The notes beneath the pieces are model-generated. The model searched no databases. It was not told the DNA's origin and was given only the letters and a program-made list of their open reading frames with translations. From the NCBI GenBank assembly GCA_020345785.1, contig CP070771.1:5769375-5777415 (forward strand): DNA of 8,041 nt, in the 5' to 3' direction. Numbering within the stretch: position 1 is the first letter of the stretch; every line of letters begins with the position of its first letter. Made by a program: the position numbers and the translations under genes. This document shows positions 1 through 6,139 of this stretch, piece by piece. This DNA is from Desulfobacterales bacterium. Lineage in GTDB: Bacteria > Desulfobacterota > Desulfobacteria > Desulfobacterales > JAFDCJ01.

Positions 1-2
1 CC

Positions 3-668
3 GAATTTGAGAAATTGTTTCCTCAATTTAAGCTCGGATTCCGAACAAAATTTCCGGAAATCAAGGTAAATTTTTATGCCGGAAGACCAGGCAAAGACAA
101 ACTTAAGGAATCATCGGAAGATGCGGTTCAATGGGTGGGCCGCAGGCTGGGAAACAATGTCTTCTCCGATAGCGGCCAGTCCATGGAACAAATTGTGGGA
201 ATGCTCCTGCGTAAAAAAAATGCGACCCTGGCCGTGGCAGAAAGCTGCACCGGCGGGCTGATTGCCAATTTGTTGACCGATGTGCCGGGAAGCTCCGACT
301 ATTTTTTATTTTCGGCCGTGACATATGCCAATCAAGCCAAAATGAAAATCCTGGATGTCAGCGCCGAAACATTGGAAAAACACGGCGCCGTATCCGAGCA
401 GACGGCCGGTGAAATGGCCCGTGGAGCGAAGGCTGCCGTTGGCGCAACTTACGGCCTTGCCGCCAGCGGAATTGCCGGGCCGGGCGGTGGAACCGAAGAC
501 AAACCGGTAGGTACGGTTTGTATCGGTCTGGCCACGCCATTGTCGGTTACCGGATATCGGTTCAATTTTACCCACCACAACCGCAAGAGGAATAAGCATA
601 TTTTCGCCGTAACCGCGCTAGATGTATTGCGAAAAGAGTTGATGGGATCAACAATATCTGAGCGATGA
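3..668 (+). CDS. cinA: CinA, C-terminal part (5' end cut by window edge); KH-like middle domain plus NMN deamidase domain
   Basis: The reading frame is open from the first complete codon at base 3 to TGA at 666-668, so the gene begins outside the window; the TTG at 15 is probably internal. The first 30 or so visible residues (FRTKFPEIKVNFYAGRPG) resemble the linker/KH-type domain between the MoaB-like N-terminal domain and the C-terminal domain of full-length CinA. The C-terminal domain carries the signature AESCTGG (bases 237-257) and SGIAGPGGGT (465-494) followed by KPVGTVCIG, as in PncC-type nicotinamide mononucleotide amidohydrolases. Known family role: the C-terminal domain deamidates NMN to nicotinic acid mononucleotide in pyridine nucleotide salvage; the N-terminal domain of full-length proteins is linked to ADP-ribose hydrolysis. 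It overlaps the next gene by ATGA, suggesting translational coupling. Identity of the C-terminal domain is secure; that it is full-length CinA rather than stand-alone PncC rests on the visible KH-like segment. Confidence 0.93.
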   Translation, partial: EFEKLFPQFKLGFRTKFPEIKVNFYAGRPGKDKLKESSEDAVQWVGRRLGNNVFSDSGQSMEQIVGMLLRKKNATLAVAESCTGGLIANLLTDVPGSSDYFLFSAVTYANQAKMKILDVSAETLEKHGAVSEQTAGEMARGAKAAVGATYGLAASGIAGPGGGTEDKPVGTVCIGLATPLSVTGYRFNFTHHNRKRNKHIFAVTALDVLRKELMGSTISER

Positions 669-1528
669 TAATGATCGTATATATTCTGGGCGCTATCGTG
701 CTTTTTTACCTATTTTTCACCCTGTTCCTCACCTATCTCGTTCAACAGATTCCCCGCCAACCGGTAAATGATCCACCGGATTGGGGCCGCATCATCGATA
801 CCAAAATACCAACGGTTGAGAGAAAATTTTTGGAAGTATGGCGTATAGAACCCAATGCATCATCGCGGGGAACCGTCATCCTGGCCCACGGATGGGGACG
901 CAACCGGGACCGCATGGTTTCCCGCGCCAGGTATTTTGGACAATGGGGGTTCACGACCGTCATTCACAGTGCCAGGGATCACGGTAAATCAAGTCCCCGT
1001 CGACTTATGAATGCCCTTAGATTGGCTGAAGATATTGAAGCCGTGCTGAAATGGGTCAAAGACCCGGTGATCTTGTATGGACATTCCGCCGGTGCTGGCG
1101 GCGCGATTATCGCTGCCAGCAGAAATACAGTACAAATCAAGCTCCTGATCCTTGAGGCATGTTATGCGAATACGAAGGAAGCGCTGTTGAGCTTATACCG
1201 ATGGGTTAATCCCTTTTTCGGCACTGTTTTTGGGCCGATGATTTTATTCTGGATGAATTTGTTTTACAAAAACAAATTGGATTTGGTGAGTCCAGCCCGC
1301 TTAGCGCCCTTACTTAAAATGCCGGTAATGCTTATCCATGGTGAAAAAGATCGAAGGTTTCCGCTGAAATTTGCGCTGACATTAAAGCAAAATTTTGCCG
1401 CTGGACAAGCTGAGCTTTACATTGCCAAAGGCGTTGGCCACAGTGATTCCAGCACAACACCAGATTATCAAAAAACAGTTCGGTCATTCCTGGATCGACA
1501 CTGGCAGACCCCCACATCCGTTGTTTAA
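665..1528 (+). CDS. Membrane-anchored alpha/beta hydrolase (serine hydrolase fold), substrate unknown
   Basis: This 287-residue protein starts at the ATG overlapping the cinA stop codon (ATGA). Residues about 4-26 form a single hydrophobic segment (IVYILGAIVLFYLFFTLFLTYL), most likely an uncleaved membrane anchor. The rest has the alpha/beta hydrolase pattern: oxyanion motif HGWGRN at H75, nucleophile elbow G-H-S-A-G with Ser141, acid Asp229 in HGEKDRRFP, and catalytic His259 in GVGHSD. All triad residues are present, so it should be active as an esterase, lipase, thioesterase or peptidase-like enzyme, but the substrate cannot be read from the sequence. The coupling to cinA suggests co-transcription rather than a shared pathway. 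It ends with TAA and faces hdrB tail to tail across a repeat-containing gap. Confidence 0.9.
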   Translation: MIMIVYILGAIVLFYLFFTLFLTYLVQQIPRQPVNDPPDWGRIIDTKIPTVERKFLEVWRIEPNASSRGTVILAHGWGRNRDRMVSRARYFGQWGFTTVIHSARDHGKSSPRRLMNALRLAEDIEAVLKWVKDPVILYGHSAGAGGAIIAASRNTVQIKLLILEACYANTKEALLSLYRWVNPFFGTVFGPMILFWMNLFYKNKLDLVSPARLAPLLKMPVMLIHGEKDRRFPLKFALTLKQNFAAGQAELYIAKGVGHSDSSTTPDYQKTVRSFLDRHWQTPTSVV

Positions 1529-1839
1529 ACCATAATTGCCTGCTTAATGACAATTATCTAAAATTCCAAGCACCAAAAACCAAATCTCAAACAAAATCCA
1601 ATGGCCCAAATTCGAAATTCCAAACTATTGATCTATCTACAGTCTTATCCAGTGACAGCATCAGGGTCACACCATATTTTGCGAAGCGATGCGATACAAC
1701 TGTGGTGAAGATTTTGGTCATTGAATAGTGTAATTTGAGATTTATTTGTAATTTGATGCTTGAGATTTGGAATTTTATTATCTTATGAAACCTCCTGAGG
1801 CACTACCACGGCGAGGATTGAATTCTGAAAATATATGTA
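1529..1839. other. Gene-free gap between convergent genes, mostly filled by an inverted-repeat element
   Basis: This 311-bp stretch separates the 3' ends of the membrane hydrolase (+) and hdrB (-). I see no plausible coding region. Bases 1559-1777 form the repeat element listed separately. Flanking it are a weak AT-rich hairpin (ATAATTG at 1532-1538 with CAATTAT at 1551-1557) and a short CCTC/GAGG palindrome near 1791-1800. Neither is followed by a clear T-tract, so no standard terminator can be assigned to either gene. Confidence 0.7.
1559..1777. repeat. 219-bp AT-rich inverted-repeat element (MITE-like or hairpin-forming interspersed repeat)
   Basis: The termini are a perfect 11-bp inverted repeat: TAAAATTCCAA at 1559-1569 and TTGGAATTTTA at 1767-1777. 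Inside the arms further words recur in inverse orientation: AAATCTCAAA at 1582-1591 against TTTGAGATTT at 1734-1743 (and CCAAATCTCAA at 1580-1590 against 1760-1770), and CAATGGCCCAAAT at 1599-1611 against 1711-1723 with 11 of 13 matches. AAATTCCAA recurs directly at 1561-1569 and 1615-1623. The GC-richer core contains GTGAC (1652-1656) and GTCAC (1666-1670) as a small stem. No transposase is encoded. The structure fits a non-autonomous mobile element or a hairpin-forming intergenic repeat lying where convergent transcripts meet. Copies elsewhere in the genome cannot be seen from here, so mobility is inferred. Confidence 0.6.
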
Positions 1840-2700
1840 TTATAGAAGATCTATCGCTTTTAAAAGCGGGCGCGGATCCACCAAATGTCTGGCAAACCAG
1901 CTTTTCTGTTCTTTTTTAGCCAAACCCAGCGCCAGGGAGATAATTTCGGAGAAATGCAATACCGGAATTTTTTGTTTCAAGGTGGCGCGTACCTCCAGAT
2001 TCATGTGACACATCGCGCACGCCGTTATAATGCAATCGGCACCGGCCCCTTGAGCACCCTGAATAATCTCATTCACCATCGGGGTTACTATATCCGGACG
2101 CGCCACCGTCAGAAAAGTGCCGCAGCAGCGGGATGAATAGGCCCATTTCATTGAGGTCGCCCCCAAAGAGGATAGAATTTTTTCCATGAGGCCGTGATAG
2201 TTCTTCTCGCTTCTCATCACCGGGGGGCGGGCCAACATGCAGCCGTAATACGTGACAAAGTTCAGACCGTTGAGACCTTGGCCGTTTTCTTTTGAAAATT
2301 TTAGAAGATTCAGACCGTCTAGGACTTCAAAAAAATGTAGGATTTCAAGATCGGCGTTAAAAGGCTTTCCCCATTTTTTTTCATAACGGTTGCGGGCTGC
2401 CGGGTCTTTTTTCAATTCGAGATGAGCATGCCGTAAGCGCAGCAGGCAGCTGGGGCAGGCAACCAGCAGGGGGCGGTCCGGCGGCGCCAGGAATAAATTG
2501 CGGCTTGCTAGATCAAATGCCAGCACCTTGTCAATACTGTGGGCCGAAGAACTGCCGCAACAATTCCAGTCCTCCAGCTCCACCAGATTAAAACCGAGAT
2601 GGCGGAATAGAAAAATGAGCGAGGTATTATTTTCCTTGGCTGTTGTGGCCAACGAACAGCCCGGATAGTAGGTAAGATCAATTAATTGTTTATTTTGCAT
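1840..2700 (-). CDS. hdrB: Heterodisulfide reductase subunit B-like protein (two CCG domains, non-cubane Fe-S clusters)
   Basis: This 286-residue protein has two complete cysteine-rich CCG motifs: C15-X31-C47C48-X33-C82-X2-C85 and C153-X37-C191C192-X34-C227-X2-C230. In HdrB of methanogens each motif binds a non-cubane [4Fe-4S] cluster and the pair forms the heterodisulfide-reducing site, so the active-site ligands appear intact here. It has no signal peptide and should be cytoplasmic. Start choice: the ATG at 2700 is preceded by GGTGGAG (2711-2705) four bases away, whereas a TTG at 2727 that adds nine residues has no such support. It overlaps hdrC by 11 bases, indicating coupled translation in an hdrC-hdrB unit. 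Bacteria mostly lack CoM-S-S-CoB, so the physiological disulfide or acceptor is unknown. Related CCG proteins occur in succinate, lactate and glycolate oxidoreductases, but the length and double motif favour HdrB. Confidence 0.92.
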   Translation of the reverse strand: MQNKQLIDLTYYPGCSLATTAKENNTSLIFLFRHLGFNLVELEDWNCCGSSSAHSIDKVLAFDLASRNLFLAPPDRPLLVACPSCLLRLRHAHLELKKDPAARNRYEKKWGKPFNADLEILHFFEVLDGLNLLKFSKENGQGLNGLNFVTYYGCMLARPPVMRSEKNYHGLMEKILSSLGATSMKWAYSSRCCGTFLTVARPDIVTPMVNEIIQGAQGAGADCIITACAMCHMNLEVRATLKQKIPVLHFSEIISLALGLAKKEQKSWFARHLVDPRPLLKAIDLL

Positions 2701-3283
2701 CAAACTCCACCGTTTGTTTATGGTCAAATAGCCGTTTAATGGTTTTCATGTCCCTGCTGCGGGAAGGCAGCAGTTCGAGCTTGCGTTTGATAAACATCTT
2801 TAACCCCACGGCTGCGTCTGAGAACCAATCGTGTCGCCGAAGTTTGTATCTGAGCATAATTTCAAATTTATGGGTCCTGCCATAGCGTTTGACCGAGTGC
2901 AAGACTTCTCGGTGAAAATTTAAAATATCCGGTTCGGCCACAACGACCCCTTCCTCGATGGCCATTTCCCGCAGCGCATCGTTAACGGCCGGAATATCAA
3001 TGGCATTGGGACACTGAATCGAGCAGGTGTTGCAGCCGACGCATACCCAGATACCCGAGCTTTCCAGCGCTTCTTTTCGGAGGCCTAATTGTATCAGACG
3101 GATCACGCGATTGGGTGGGTAATCCATGGCGTTTACGAACGGGCATCCGCCTGCGCAGCTTTGGCAATGCCAGCACAGATTTATATTAACCCCTGAGCGC
3201 TGCATGACGTTGGAGGTAAAGTTCGAATCTCTGCGGCTAATATCAATTGGTCGATCTGCTGAATATTGATTTACTGTTTTCAT
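2690..3283 (-). CDS. hdrC: Heterodisulfide reductase subunit C-like ferredoxin protein (two [4Fe-4S] clusters)
   Basis: This 197-residue protein has two classical [4Fe-4S] motifs: C37-W-H-C40-Q-S-C43-A-G-G-C47-P and C81-V-G-C84-N-T-C87-S-I-Q-C91-P. The spacing and length match HdrC, the electron-transferring subunit that delivers electrons to HdrB. The C-terminal third is basic and alpha-helical in appearance (FIKRKLELLPSRSRDMK), without membrane segments, so this is the soluble HdrC type rather than the membrane-bound HdrE/DsrMK type. The start is the ATG at 3283; the ribosome site before it is weak (TTAAAG). It is the first gene of the pair with hdrB. A candidate sigma-70-like promoter and an FNR/CRP-like palindrome lie upstream. 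No hdrA, flxABCD or mvhD homolog is present within the window on either side. Confidence 0.92.
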   Translation of the reverse strand: MKTVNQYSADRPIDISRRDSNFTSNVMQRSGVNINLCWHCQSCAGGCPFVNAMDYPPNRVIRLIQLGLRKEALESSGIWVCVGCNTCSIQCPNAIDIPAVNDALREMAIEEGVVVAEPDILNFHREVLHSVKRYGRTHKFEIMLRYKLRRHDWFSDAAVGLKMFIKRKLELLPSRSRDMKTIKRLFDHKQTVEFDAK

Positions 3284-3318
3284 GGCTTTAATTTTATTCG
3301 GTGCAAAGATTTATTTCC

Positions 3319-3332
3319 TTGATTTGAGTCAA
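3319..3332. promoter_or_regulatory. FNR/CRP-family-like operator upstream of hdrC
   Basis: TTGAT-TTGA-GTCAA is a 14-bp near-palindrome that differs at one half-site base from the FNR consensus TTGAT-N4-ATCAA. It ends 36 bases before the hdrC start codon and lies downstream of the candidate promoter at 3409-3438, so if bound it would more naturally repress than activate. A redox- or nitrosative-stress-responsive CRP/FNR-family regulator is plausible for an electron-transfer operon. The match is short and could be chance. Confidence 0.35.
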
Positions 3333-3408
3333 AAAAGAGCCTTTCTTTTTATCACGTTGGAATAAATATGAAGCTTAACATATCCTGCTGTATCGTATGT
3401 TGCCGCTT

Positions 3409-3438
3409 TTAATACTACAAAGTGGCAGGACACGTCAA
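3409..3438 (-). promoter_or_regulatory. Candidate sigma-70-type promoter of hdrCB
   Basis: On the minus strand TTGACG (3438-3433) is followed after 18 bases by TATTAA (3414-3409). The -35 matches consensus at five of six positions and the -10 at four of six. It lies about 125 bases upstream of the hdrC ATG, leaving room for a leader that includes the FNR-like palindrome. Confidence 0.4.
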
Positions 3439-3540
3439 GGATCAAATTATAATCCTGGATGGCTATTTTTCAATGCGGATTAATTAGCTTTTGCAATTTG
3501 GTGGAGGCTCAGGGAGAGGTGATGCGAAAAAAAATGAAAC

Positions 3541-4281
3541 CTACTTGCCAAGAAGCCCGAATTTAAACCACATGGAGGCTTCTTTGAGAAAATCAGACTG
3601 GTGGTTGACGTTGCTCATGCGATGATCTCCGCTTTGCTGGACGATGAGTTTCTTGGGTTCAGCCGCCAACCGGTAAATTTCACGGGCATGGGTTAGTGCT
3701 ACCGTCTCATCCGCGTCACCATGGATGATCAGGATGTTTTTAATCTTCGGCAACTTTGAACTAATGTCAAACGCCTGTTTTTGAGTATCAAAAAAATTAC
3801 CCTCGGCACGCGGGTCAGCCGAATGGTCGAGCCCCACTTTGTGGACATGACTGCAGACCGGGGCAGCAAATGTAACAATGGCGCAGGCTCTAAGTTCAAC
3901 AGCAACCGCCAGGCTGACCGTACCTCCCATGCTGCTGCCAAAAAGCCCCATTAGAGGGCCGGTCTCATTTGTGTTTCTGATTGCTTCCACCGCATTTTTG
4001 AGATCACGGCAGCGGGATGCCAGCGAGGTAACCTCTGCAAATTCGCCCTGGCTGCCGCCGCATCCCCGATGGTCAAAGCGGAAATACGCCATGCCAAGGC
4101 GATTGCACGCCCGCGCCAGAGCAATTTGTTTTGGTGAGTCTTTGCTGCTGAACAACCCATGGGACCCGATGACAACAGGCGGCTGACAAACCGCGGGCAG
4201 ATGTAATTTCCCTTTCAACACAAATCCATCGGACAGAAAGCTGATATCTTTTTCCATAAAATTTTCATTTGAAATGGTCAT
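3541..4281 (-). CDS. Soluble alpha/beta hydrolase, substrate unknown
   Basis: Numbered from the ATG at 4281, this 246-residue protein has the full alpha/beta hydrolase set: oxyanion motif GSHGLFSSKD at H41, the D-H-R-G-C-G-G-S strand motif around residue 70, nucleophile elbow G-S-S-M-G with Ser117, acid Asp191 in HGDADETV, and His220 in SGDHRM. It has no signal peptide or membrane helix. The pattern is that of small acyl esterases/peptidase-like hydrolases (Hydrolase_4-like); no specific substrate can be assigned. Start choice: AAAGGA at 4292-4287 sits five bases before ATG 4281, while the in-frame ATG at 4287 would overlap that ribosome site, so the shorter form is preferred. The gene is divergent from rlmD and upstream of hdrCB on the same strand, separated from it by 257 bp. 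It is unrelated at the motif level to the membrane-anchored hydrolase at 665-1528. Confidence 0.9.
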   Translation of the reverse strand: MTISNENFMEKDISFLSDGFVLKGKLHLPAVCQPPVVIGSHGLFSSKDSPKQIALARACNRLGMAYFRFDHRGCGGSQGEFAEVTSLASRCRDLKNAVEAIRNTNETGPLMGLFGSSMGGTVSLAVAVELRACAIVTFAAPVCSHVHKVGLDHSADPRAEGNFFDTQKQAFDISSKLPKIKNILIIHGDADETVALTHAREIYRLAAEPKKLIVQQSGDHRMSNVNHQSDFLKEASMWFKFGLLGK

Positions 4282-4325
4282 TTTCATCCTTTGTTTTTTC
4301 TCTGGTTTAGGATAATTAGGGAATT

Positions 4326-5714
4326 ATGAAAATTAAAAAAGGAACTCAGATCGAGGTCGAAGTTACCGATATTGCTTTCGGTGGCCGGGGTCTGGTGCGG
4401 GTGGACGGCCTGGCCGTTTTTGTTGATCAGGCTGTGCCCGGCGATCGGGTGAAAATCCTCGTTTTCAGAAAGAAAAGAAATTATGCCGAAGCCCGCCCGT
4501 TAGAACTGATCGAATCTTCGCCTTTCCGGACTGTTCCGCCTTGTGAGTATAGCGGGTTTTGCGGGGGATGCAAGTGGCAGTTTTTAAATTATGACCAACA
4601 GCTGATTTACAAAAGACAACATGTGCTGGAATCTCTTGAACACATCGGACGATTCAAAGACGTGGCGGTTCATCCGACAATTGCTTCCGAGATCATTTTT
4701 GGTTACCGCAATAAAATGGAATTTTCCTGCGCGGACAGACGCTGGCTGTTGCCCGACGAATTGGGCCGACCGGATATCGACCAAGGGTTTGCCCTCGGAC
4801 TGCATGTACCCGGTACTTTTCACAAGGTGATCGACATCCGGGCCTGCTTGCTGCAACCCGATATGGGAAACTTACTGTTGAATGATGTTAGAGGATTCAT
4901 CAGGTCCTCTAACGCGCCGGTTTATGGTCTGCGCAGTCATGCGGGCTTCTGGCGTTTTTTGGTGTTGAGGCATTCGGTGGCTCGCGATCAATGGATGGTT
5001 AACCTTGTGACCGCGAAAGAAGATCTCGAGACCGTGCGGCCGCTGGCGGAAATGTTAACGGAAAAATATCCGCAGGTGGTTTCGGTCGTTAACAATGTCA
5101 CGTCTCGCAAGGCCGGGGTGGCCATTGGTGAATTTGAGCAAACCCTTGCAGGCTCCGACGTTATTTCGGATAACATTGCTGCCTTTGAATTTGACATATC
5201 AGCGAATTCATTTTTCCAGACCAACAGTCGCGGTGCCGAAGTTCTTTTTAAAACGGTGGAAAAATTTGCCGGGCTCACCGGTATCGAGAGGGTGCTCGAT
5301 CTTTACAGCGGCACCGGAACCATTCCGATCCTGCTGTCCGGATCATGCAAATCCGTCACGGGTATAGAAATCTTCGAAAGTGCGGTGACGGATGCTGAAA
5401 AAAATTGCCATAAAAACGGTGTTTCCAACTGCACCTTTATCAAAGGTGATATCCGCCAATGCTTGTCTCAAATCACGCAAAGGCCGGATCTGTTGATTAT
5501 CGATCCTCCTAGGGTCGGCATGCACAAAGATGTTGTCAAACAAGTGCTTGAACTGGGAGTTGACCGCATGGTCTATGTCTCCTGCAATCCGGCGACAATG
5601 GCCCGGGACCTGAGGATGATGGAGGATCGCTACCGACTGGAGGAGGTACAACCGGTTGACATGTTCCCGCATACTTACCATATCGAGGCCGTCGCCAGGC
5701 TTACTAAAATATAA
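4326..5714 (+). CDS. rlmD: 23S rRNA (uracil-C5)-methyltransferase, RlmD/RumA type with TRAM domain and [4Fe-4S] cluster
   Basis: This 462-residue enzyme uses S-adenosylmethionine to form 5-methyluridine in 23S rRNA (U1939 in E. coli for RlmD). Residues about 1-60 form a TRAM RNA-binding domain. The cluster ligands follow: C73-X5-C79-X2-C82 (GFCGGCKWQ) and C174 in IRACLLQ. The catalytic Rossmann part has the SAM motif LDLYSGTGT near residue 325, the motif LLIIDPPRVG near 389-398, the nucleophile Cys420 in VSCNPATMARDL, and the likely general base Glu454 in HTYHIEAVA. All catalytic and cluster residues are present. The length is slightly above E. coli RlmD. Family members share these motifs (RlmC, RlmCD, TrmA lacking the cluster), so the exact target uridine is inferred. 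The ATG at 4326 is preceded by TTAGGG; the gene is divergent from the hydrolase across a gap of only about 40 bp. Confidence 0.93.
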   Translation: MKIKKGTQIEVEVTDIAFGGRGLVRVDGLAVFVDQAVPGDRVKILVFRKKRNYAEARPLELIESSPFRTVPPCEYSGFCGGCKWQFLNYDQQLIYKRQHVLESLEHIGRFKDVAVHPTIASEIIFGYRNKMEFSCADRRWLLPDELGRPDIDQGFALGLHVPGTFHKVIDIRACLLQPDMGNLLLNDVRGFIRSSNAPVYGLRSHAGFWRFLVLRHSVARDQWMVNLVTAKEDLETVRPLAEMLTEKYPQVVSVVNNVTSRKAGVAIGEFEQTLAGSDVISDNIAAFEFDISANSFFQTNSRGAEVLFKTVEKFAGLTGIERVLDLYSGTGTIPILLSGSCKSVTGIEIFESAVTDAEKNCHKNGVSNCTFIKGDIRQCLSQITQRPDLLIIDPPRVGMHKDVVKQVLELGVDRMVYVSCNPATMARDLRMMEDRYRLEEVQPVDMFPHTYHIEAVARLTKI

Positions 5715-5751
5715 CCCCATTTGATCAGTTCCGCAAAATGGATGACGTCCC

Positions 5752-5795
5752 AAAAAAATGACTTCATTCAGAAGCCACCCCGACCGATCGGGGTG
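5752..5795 (-). terminator. Tandem hairpins with T-tract on the minus strand; likely terminator of the selC transcript
   Basis: Reading the minus strand, CACCCCGA (5783-5776) is the distal arm region of a perfect 8-bp stem (5795-5788 with 5783-5776, 4-base loop). It is directly followed by GGCTTC-TGAAT-GAAGTC (5776-5760), a 6-bp stem with one G-U pair. The second stem runs into A plus seven T residues (5758-5752). This is a good intrinsic terminator for leftward transcription arriving from selC. On the plus strand there is no T-tract after the hairpins, so it is not a convincing terminator for rlmD. Confidence 0.6.
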
Positions 5796-5972
5796 AGAAT
5801 CGAAAAGGTTCTACCGAATTTTGTATAGCTCAAATGGTCACCAAACCAGATAGATCAGCGCCAAAAAATGATCAAAGTTGTTTTGAAAGAAAAGTTATGG
5901 TAAGGATTTCAGGGTTTAAAATTCGCGCGGGCTATTTATCAACTTGCCGGGATTGGCTGATGGGAAGTAAAA
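5796..5972. other. Gap between terminator hairpins and selC; no gene recognised
   Basis: Together with 5715-5751 this forms the rest of the gap between rlmD and selC. An open frame on the plus strand here (5834-6016) runs into the antisense of the tRNA and is rejected. On the minus strand the stretch would be a trailer of about 180-200 nt between the tRNA 3' end and the terminator. I see no further structure that I can support. Near 5717-5741 there is a CCATTT/AAATGG stem just after rlmD, without a T-tract. Confidence 0.5.
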
Positions 5973-6070
5973 TGGCGGAAGTGCATGGGAATCGAACCCA
6001 CCCGGGACGGTTCTAGCGCCCCACACCGGATTTGAAGTCCGGGAGCCGCACCAGTCAGCTGCGCACTTCC
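5973..6070 (-). tRNA. selC: tRNA-Sec, anticodon TCA, with encoded CCA
   Basis: The minus strand reads from GGAAGTGC at 6070 to CCA at 5973, 98 nt. It has the bacterial tRNA-Sec build: an 8-bp acceptor stem (GGAAGTGC with GCACTTCC), a 5-bp T stem (GTGGG-TTCGATT-CCCAT) giving the 8+5 helix, an anticodon stem CCGGA/TCCGG enclosing loop CTTCAAA with anticodon TCA, and a long variable arm with a 6-bp stem GGGGCG/CGTCCC. The discriminator is G, followed by genome-encoded CCA. It is charged with serine by SerRS, converted to selenocysteinyl-tRNA by SelA, and delivered by SelB to UGA codons followed by a SECIS hairpin. It is transcribed away from larC, with its own candidate promoter. selA, selB and selD are not in the window. 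Confidence 0.98.
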
Positions 6071-6083
6071 GTTGCGAAGATTA

Positions 6084-6111
6084 ATATTATATTTGTTGCT
6101 TTTTTTGTCAA
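6084..6111 (-). promoter_or_regulatory. Candidate selC promoter
   Basis: On the minus strand a perfect -35 TTGACA (6111-6106) is followed by an A-rich spacer and overlapping -10 candidates: TAATAT (6089-6084) at 16-bp spacing, or consensus TATAAT (6091-6086) at a short 14-bp spacing. Either would start transcription a few bases upstream of the mature tRNA 5' end at 6070. The site lies within the 69-bp gap between selC and larC. Confidence 0.6.
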
Positions 6112-6139
6112 TAACTTTATCTGAATCGGGAATTATCTG

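Noticed and set aside
666..668. The cinA TGA as a possible selenocysteine codon, given selC nearby
   Set aside because: The next in-frame codon is TAA (669-671), so read-through would add one residue only. All other genes completed in the window end in TAA or TAG.
1532..1557. ATAATTG/CAATTAT hairpin after the membrane hydrolase as a terminator
   Set aside because: The stem is seven AT-rich pairs with a 12-base loop and no following T-tract.
2701..2727. TTG at 2727 as the hdrB start
   Set aside because: The ATG at 2700 has a well-placed GGTGGAG and gives the usual HdrB N-terminus just before YYPGCSL.
3522..3566. A 14-codon plus-strand frame (MRKKMKPTCQEARI) after a strong purine-rich AGGGAGAGGTG site
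   Set aside because: It is too short to judge, overlaps the 3' end of the hydrolase on the other strand, and has no upstream promoter or conserved feature that I can see. Ribosome profiling or conservation would be needed to revive it.
3528..3592. GAAGCC/GGCTTC inverted repeat at the end of the soluble hydrolase gene plus a minus-strand T-run at 3527-3534
   Set aside because: The loop is 19 bases and the T-run lies about 17 bases beyond the stem, so it does not form a standard intrinsic terminator.
5834..6016. A 60-codon plus-strand open frame ending in EVHGNRTHPGRF
   Set aside because: The C-terminal part is simply the antisense of the tRNA-Sec gene, a recurrent source of spurious proteins, and the rest has no family features or ribosome site.
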